11,085 nt of DNA from a bacterium. Lineage in GTDB: Bacteria > Bacteroidota > Bacteroidia > Bacteroidales > UBA932. The DNA is taken from the NCBI GenBank assembly GCA_004561775.1, contig SFUD01000004.1, positions 1 through 11,085 on the forward strand, in the 5' to 3' direction. The notes below the pieces were generated by a model. The model had not been told where the DNA came from and ran no database searches. It was given only the letters and a program-made list of their open reading frames with translations. Shown one piece after another: positions 7,386 through 11,085 of this stretch (position 1 is its first letter; every line of letters starts with the position of its first letter). Position numbers and translations under genes: made by a program.

Positions 7386-8185
7386 TTCAAAGATTCCGCG
7401 TATGATGCTACCTCCACAATATAACGCTCAATATCTATTGTGGCATAATTGTACTTGTAATGCAGATAGTTTTTAATGGCTCTTCTCTCTTTTGGGTAGA
7501 AGGCGAGAATATGTCTTCCTCTCTTGAGCCTCTTTACCTCATTCCCGTTGAGATAGTAGTAGTAGGGGAGATATTTGTAGTAGGTTGCAAGGCCCATTTT
7601 GTAGTGGGGGTCATCATAGCCTATGCCATCTGTGCCGTTCATATTATCCACGCTGCTCATAAGCAGTTTGCGTACCCCCTTAAGCAGCACAACTTCTCCG
7701 CAGTAAAGCACCTCATAGTAACCCTGCGGAAGGAGAGTCTGCTCACTTCCCATATATATAAATGGGCGCTTGCCTATGCAGAATGCCTCCACCTTCTCAG
7801 GGTCAAGCACAAGACTTATATCTGTATTAGCAATTTTAATCTCCAGATTGCCCGCAAAGGCATCTATGTTCATATATACACTGTCGTAGTGCTTTTTGTT
7901 ATACATTATGCTGCCCGGCATAAACCGCCCGTCGCTCCAATAGTTGGAGCCGTTGGCAACGGTGCTGTATTTGACAGCCTGCCTCCCTCTGTAGAGAATC
8001 TGTGAGCTCTGTATCCTGCTGGAATAGTCCGAAACCAGCGCGGAGATACCGGCGGTATCCCGCAGCCTTTTTAATTTAATCTCCACGGTTTGTGAGAGCG
8101 AGGGCTCCTTGCTGTGGGATAAAATAGGCAGCAGCATTCCGCAAACAAGGATGCAGAATGCTGCCAGTTTATAGTATCTTTTCAT
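7382..8185 (-). CDS. Exported Tyr-rich protein of unknown function, first gene of the TonB/DUF4249 operon
   Basis: I do not recognise this 267-aa protein as a named family. It has a clear signal peptide (MKRYYK then hydrophobic 8-22, likely cut near SHS at 23-25) and no other membrane segment. The mature part is mixed beta-like, very rich in Tyr and Lys, with KYLPYYYYLNG at about 204-214. It ends in a basic, probably helical region (RLKRGRHILAFYPKERRAIKNYLHYK), a tail layout I recall from other small Bacteroidota exported proteins. An earlier in-frame ATG at 8236 would add 17 residues, but these precede the signal peptide and overlap the candidate promoter, so 8185 is preferred. It overlaps the receptor gene by 4 nt (ATGA), pointing to a shared role, perhaps a periplasmic accessory or regulator of the receptor. 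Confidence 0.8.
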   Translation of the reverse strand: MKRYYKLAAFCILVCGMLLPILSHSKEPSLSQTVEIKLKRLRDTAGISALVSDYSSRIQSSQILYRGRQAVKYSTVANGSNYWSDGRFMPGSIMYNKKHYDSVYMNIDAFAGNLEIKIANTDISLVLDPEKVEAFCIGKRPFIYMGSEQTLLPQGYYEVLYCGEVVLLKGVRKLLMSSVDNMNGTDGIGYDDPHYKMGLATYYKYLPYYYYLNGNEVKRLKRGRHILAFYPKERRAIKNYLHYKYNYATIDIERYIVEVASYAESLK

Positions 8186-8205
8186 ATACTCTGCTGTTTG
8201 CTCAA

Positions 8206-8236
8206 CGAAGGTAGATGTATTTTTCCATATAAGCAA
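8206..8236 (-). promoter_or_regulatory. Candidate promoter of the TonB/DUF4249 operon
   Basis: On the minus strand a TTG (8234-8236) and TACCTTCG (8206-8213, one mismatch to TAnnTTTG) are separated by 20 bp, the normal spacing for Bacteroidota promoters. Transcription would start near 8200, about 15 nt before the ATG at 8185, which supports that start over the upstream in-frame ATG at 8236. The previous gene stops at 8252, so read-through is also possible. Confidence 0.5.
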
Positions 8237-8240
8237 TACA
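8216..8240. promoter_or_regulatory. Inverted repeat TGTATT-N13-AATACA, candidate operator
   Basis: Perfect 6-bp arms at 8216-8221 and 8235-8240 flank a 13-nt spacer. The element sits between, and overlaps, the -33 side of the candidate operon promoter, where a bound repressor would block it. A YtrA-type GntR regulator is encoded in the adjacent upstream gene unit and is the obvious candidate to bind. Short AT-rich palindromes also arise by chance, so function is speculative. Confidence 0.3.
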
Positions 8241-8251
8241 GAGGGGTGTTA

Positions 8252-10738
8252 TTACATTCCGCCCATACCGCCTGCGCTTATGCCACCACCGGAGGAGTTG
8301 CCCACGCGCTGGGAGGTATTATCCCTTTTATTATTCTTCCTTCCGCTCTGAACCTTGCCAAAGTTGTATTTTATGCCAAAGCTGATGCGCTGCTGGAACT
8401 GATGCTGATTAAGTATGTAGCGGTTGGTTGGAGTGATTGTCTCAATATTCATTTTAAATGTATTGAAGAGGTCGTTCATAGAGAGGGAGAGTGTAAGTCT
8501 CTTATCCATAAGCTCTTTCTTTACTCCGGCGTAGAAGTTGCAGATGTTGTCTACCTTCATTCCGCCGCTTCTTGCCCCGTTCATATAGTAGCCCACAAAC
8601 TCCACCTTCCAATTGCGGGGAAGAAGTGTGGTAAGGGTAAAGTAATGTGTCATAAAGAAAGAGCTCTCCTTTTCATACAGATCCTCAATATCCTCTGCAG
8701 TGCAGTTTTTGAGTGAGGCAAAGAGGGAGTTGAGGCTAAAGTAAAAGAGATTCTTTACCAGCGGGTACTCCATTATGGAGAGAACACCTCCCGCTACAGT
8801 CTGACTGCCGTAATTGCCCCAGTAGAAGGTCTTGTCTCCGGTAACTGCGTCAAAGTTGGGAATCTGGGAGACAAGGTTTGAGGTGTGGCTGTAGATGGCA
8901 GAGATGTTGAAGTAGGATTTGTAACCTGCTACAAATGCAATGCTGTTGGTGTATGCCGGATCTATGTAAGGGTTGCCTGTTATGCTGCTGGTAGGGTCTA
9001 TGTAGTATCTGAAGGGATTAAGCTGCGAGAAGGAGGGCCTGTTTATTCTTCTTGTGTAGGAGAGGGAGAACCTCCAGTTCTTTGGGCTAAATCCAACATA
9101 TATTGTCGGGAAGAGTTTGAAGTAATCTTTGTGACTCTTTGTCTCCTCGGAGATCCAATCTCCGGTGCTCTTGGTATACTCCCCTCTAAGACCTGCCACT
9201 ATGCTCCACTTTTTGTTTATCTGGTAGCTTAACGACCCGTAGAGCGCGCCGATTGTCTCTCTATATTTGAAGATGTTGCTTTGGTTGGGGTCTATGACAT
9301 ATGCTCCGCCAATGCTGTCTCTTCTTATGGAGTTGTTGTCTGTCCAGGTTGTCTCAATCTTTGCGCCGGTCTCTAGCATTGCCTTTTTGAAGGGGCTGCA
9401 CTTGTAGTCTGCTTTGAAGGCAAAGATATTTATGTATTGCGAGTTGTCGTTGGTAAAGGCCCCTCTCTTCTGCGAACCTCCGGCGGGAGTGGTGATGTTT
9501 CTCTGAAAACCATCGTTCTGCGTATCGTAGTAACCGTAGTCCGCATTAAGGGTAAGCTCCTTAACCCCGCTGAAATTCCTTATGTAATAGATATTTGCAT
9601 CTATGCGGTCGAAGTGGTCCAGTTGGTCTATATAACTTATGGATTTGCTCTGCAGAATATTGTTGACATAGAGCGCGGAATTTGAGTATCCGTCTGTGTA
9701 CTGGGTATTTCTGCTGGTGTTGTAATTTACAAGGAATCCAAAGGTATTCTTCTGGTTGGGGTAGAAGTCTGTGCCTATCTTTGCAAAATGTCCCCTGTTG
9801 TAGCCCCTTATTCGGGAGTCACTGCTCTGTTTGTAGGAAAAGACTGGGCCAAACTCATTCTCCGAGTCCAAATCTATGCCATAGCTGTTGTTGTTAAAGG
9901 TGTAGGTGAGCATTGTATTTGCCCTCTTGGACCTGTAGTTAACAAGAAGGGAGGCATCTCCATTGTCGTAGCAGGTTAGCTTTGGCACCATAGAGTAGTT
10001 TATGCTGGCGCTTCCGTAGAGTCCCTTAACAAAGTTCCTCTTTGTCTTTATGTTAATGATTCCGCCGCTGCCGCTGGCATCAAATTTTGCAGAGGGGTGC
10101 TGCATTATCTCTATCTTGTCTATTGTGCTGCCATTTAGCGCTGTAAGCACTGTCTCAAGCTGGCTGCCGCTCAGTTTGGAAGGCCTGCCGTCTATCCAAA
10201 TCTCCACACTCTGCCCATTCAGCTGAATATTGCCGTTAAGGTCTACCGTTACCCCGGGCGATTTTTTCAATAGCTCAAAGGCATTGCTTGTGGCAGCCAC
10301 CACAGATTGCGATACATTTACTACAATCTTGTCCAGCTTTTGCTCTATAAGAGGCACCTTTGCTGTAACCACAGCTGCCTGCAGCGTCTGGCTCTGGGGC
10401 TCAACCTCAATTGTGCCCAAATATATTGCCGCGCCATTAGCGGCACTCTGGGAGAGCCCTATTCTAATATCGTTGTAACCTATGAAGGAGATATGCAGTG
10501 TATCTCCTCCCGATAGCGCTGCGCTTAGCATAAACTCCCCATTCTCCTTTGAGGTGGTGCCGGTTACAATGCTCTTTTGGCTGTTGTAGAGTGTTACATT
10601 TGCAAAGGGGAGCGGCTCTGAATTCTTCTTATCCAGCAACTTGCCCTTTATTGTAACAGGTCCCTCTGCGGCAATGGCAGAAAATGAGGATGCTATGATG
10701 ATTGCCACCAACAAGAGTGGCTTAAGGATTCTTTTCAT
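8252..10738 (-). CDS. Outer membrane beta-barrel family protein (TonB-receptor-like, OMP_b-brl_3 type)
   Basis: This 828-aa outer membrane protein belongs to the TonB-receptor-like barrel families common in Bacteroidota and often encoded beside YtrA-type GntR regulators. It has a signal peptide (cut after AIAA at about 21-24) and a carboxypeptidase-regulatory-like domain at 27-110 (IKGKLLDKKNSEPLPFANVTLY). The plug-like domain at 115-232 contains LLKKSPGVTVDLNGNIQLNG, then WIDGRPSKLSG and HPSAKFDASGSGGIINIKT. A long barrel runs from about 240 to 795 and ends in ISFGIKYNFGK. A 33-residue hydrophilic tail rich in Lys, Ser, Gly and Met (GGGISAGGMGGM) follows the last strand. The gene starts 9 nt after the GntR stop, so the two form an operon. 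No Shine-Dalgarno is present. Its cargo is unknown; import or efflux assistance are both possible. Confidence 0.9.
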   Translation of the reverse strand: MKRILKPLLLVAIIIASSFSAIAAEGPVTIKGKLLDKKNSEPLPFANVTLYNSQKSIVTGTTSKENGEFMLSAALSGGDTLHISFIGYNDIRIGLSQSAANGAAIYLGTIEVEPQSQTLQAAVVTAKVPLIEQKLDKIVVNVSQSVVAATSNAFELLKKSPGVTVDLNGNIQLNGQSVEIWIDGRPSKLSGSQLETVLTALNGSTIDKIEIMQHPSAKFDASGSGGIINIKTKRNFVKGLYGSASINYSMVPKLTCYDNGDASLLVNYRSKRANTMLTYTFNNNSYGIDLDSENEFGPVFSYKQSSDSRIRGYNRGHFAKIGTDFYPNQKNTFGFLVNYNTSRNTQYTDGYSNSALYVNNILQSKSISYIDQLDHFDRIDANIYYIRNFSGVKELTLNADYGYYDTQNDGFQRNITTPAGGSQKRGAFTNDNSQYINIFAFKADYKCSPFKKAMLETGAKIETTWTDNNSIRRDSIGGAYVIDPNQSNIFKYRETIGALYGSLSYQINKKWSIVAGLRGEYTKSTGDWISEETKSHKDYFKLFPTIYVGFSPKNWRFSLSYTRRINRPSFSQLNPFRYYIDPTSSITGNPYIDPAYTNSIAFVAGYKSYFNISAIYSHTSNLVSQIPNFDAVTGDKTFYWGNYGSQTVAGGVLSIMEYPLVKNLFYFSLNSLFASLKNCTAEDIEDLYEKESSFFMTHYFTLTTLLPRNWKVEFVGYYMNGARSGGMKVDNICNFYAGVKKELMDKRLTLSLSMNDLFNTFKMNIETITPTNRYILNQHQFQQRISFGIKYNFGKVQSGRKNNKRDNTSQRVGNSSGGGISAGGMGGM

Positions 10739-10747
10739 ATAACTATT

Positions 10748-11085
10748 CTATTCTTTATCATTCTCCATAATCTCCAGGAACTCCTCCTTGCTTATTCCAA
10801 GGAGCTTCATTTTGCGGATTATTGCAGGAGCCTCCTCCTTTATGAAGGCCTCCTTGTGTCTCTTCACAATCATCTCTTTGGCATCGGGAGCAACAAAGAA
10901 GCCTATTCCGCGTCTGTTAAAGATGGTGCCGTTCTTCTCCAGACAGTCGTATACTCTGACTATTGTGTTGGGGTTAACGCCCAGTTGCACTCCAAGTTCC
11001 CTTACAGAGGGAATTCTGGCCTCTTCCTGCCACTCGCCGCTCAGAATCTTCTCTCCCAGGGCTTCCGCAATCTGTAAATATATTG
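10748..11085 (-). CDS. GntR-family regulator, YtrA-like subfamily (first few residues off window)
   Basis: This is a DNA-binding repressor with an N-terminal winged helix-turn-helix. The visible 111 residues begin IYLQIAEALGEKILSGEW, continue with the HTH (RIPSVRELGVQLGVNPNTIVRVYDCLEKNG, about 23-52) and the wing RRGIGFFVAPDA (57-68), and end in a short helical tail of about 40 residues. That short C-terminus is the mark of the YtrA subfamily; classic GntR proteins carry a larger effector domain. The frame continues to the window edge. The last two bases fit a Pro codon, giving the usual PIYLQIA start, so only about 5-10 residues are missing. A GTG at 10990 in this frame is internal (Val), not the start. 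The gene is followed after 9 nt by the barrel gene and probably autoregulates that operon. Related loci often carry ABC transporter genes, which could lie to the right. Confidence 0.93.
   Translation of the reverse strand, partial: IYLQIAEALGEKILSGEWQEEARIPSVRELGVQLGVNPNTIVRVYDCLEKNGTIFNRRGIGFFVAPDAKEMIVKRHKEAFIKEEAPAIIRKMKLLGISKEEFLEIMENDKE

Noticed and set aside
7460..8005. Plus-strand open frame of 181 codons
   Set aside because: It lies wholly opposite the Tyr-rich exported gene, which has a signal peptide and operon context; this frame shows no domain, promoter or ribosome site.
8183..8236. Longer N-terminus for the Tyr-rich exported protein, starting at 8236
   Set aside because: The 17 extra residues sit in front of a normal signal peptide and overlap a promoter-like element; the ATG at 8185 fits better.
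8198..8716. Plus-strand open frame of 172 codons
   Set aside because: It is antisense to the end of the barrel gene, which has unmistakable family motifs; composition looks like a shadow frame.
10988..10990. GTG as the start of the GntR-family gene
   Set aside because: The frame continues upstream with conserved GntR sequence (IYLQIAEAL, PSVREL), so this GTG is an internal Val codon.

Overview
The window looks like a chromosomal segment of a Bacteroidota bacterium, most likely order Bacteroidales. The evidence is the gene families (a TonB-dependent receptor next to a DUF4249 lipoprotein, an MG2/plug-like exported protein, an OMP_b-brl_3-type barrel protein, a short YtrA-type GntR regulator) and promoter-like TAnnTTTG boxes, the Bacteroidota -7 consensus. 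I cannot name the genus. Seven protein genes are supported and two run off the window. I see no rRNA, tRNA, CRISPR array or transposon, and no gene-free stretch over about 90 bases.

Left part (1-1640): a divergent pair of housekeeping genes. On the minus strand is the N-terminal half of queG (epoxyqueuosine reductase, last step of tRNA queuosine synthesis), cut by the window edge. On the plus strand is an SDR-type L-threonine 3-dehydrogenase (tdh). The 83-bp gap between them holds two back-to-back Bacteroidota-type promoters.

Middle part (1644-8185, all minus strand, read right to left): a compact four-gene cell-envelope operon. The order is an exported Tyr-rich protein of unknown function, a TonB-dependent receptor with an N-terminal STN-like domain (ATGA overlap with the previous gene), a DUF4249 lipoprotein, and an exported MG2-type protein with a TonB-plug-like domain but no barrel. 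Gaps are -4, 15 and 12 nt, and the last two genes have strong Shine-Dalgarno sequences, which is uncommon in this phylum. The receptor and lipoprotein probably form a surface uptake complex for an unknown ligand; the two flanking exported proteins would be accessories. The operon ends 3 nt from the end of tdh, with a hairpin over the junction. A candidate promoter with an embedded inverted repeat lies just upstream of the operon.

Right part (8252-11085, minus strand): a GntR/YtrA-type regulator, missing only its first few residues, followed after 9 nt by an 828-aa outer-membrane barrel protein. This looks like an envelope-stress or export-type regulatory unit whose other members, if any, lie beyond 11085. 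Only 66 bp separate it from the TonB operon, so read-through or shared control is possible.

The most interesting material is the four-gene TonB/DUF4249 operon with its two poorly understood exported proteins, the Ala-rich repeat insertion in one of them, and the promoter-embedded inverted repeat downstream of the GntR unit. I did not find clear evidence of a wholly new type of system.
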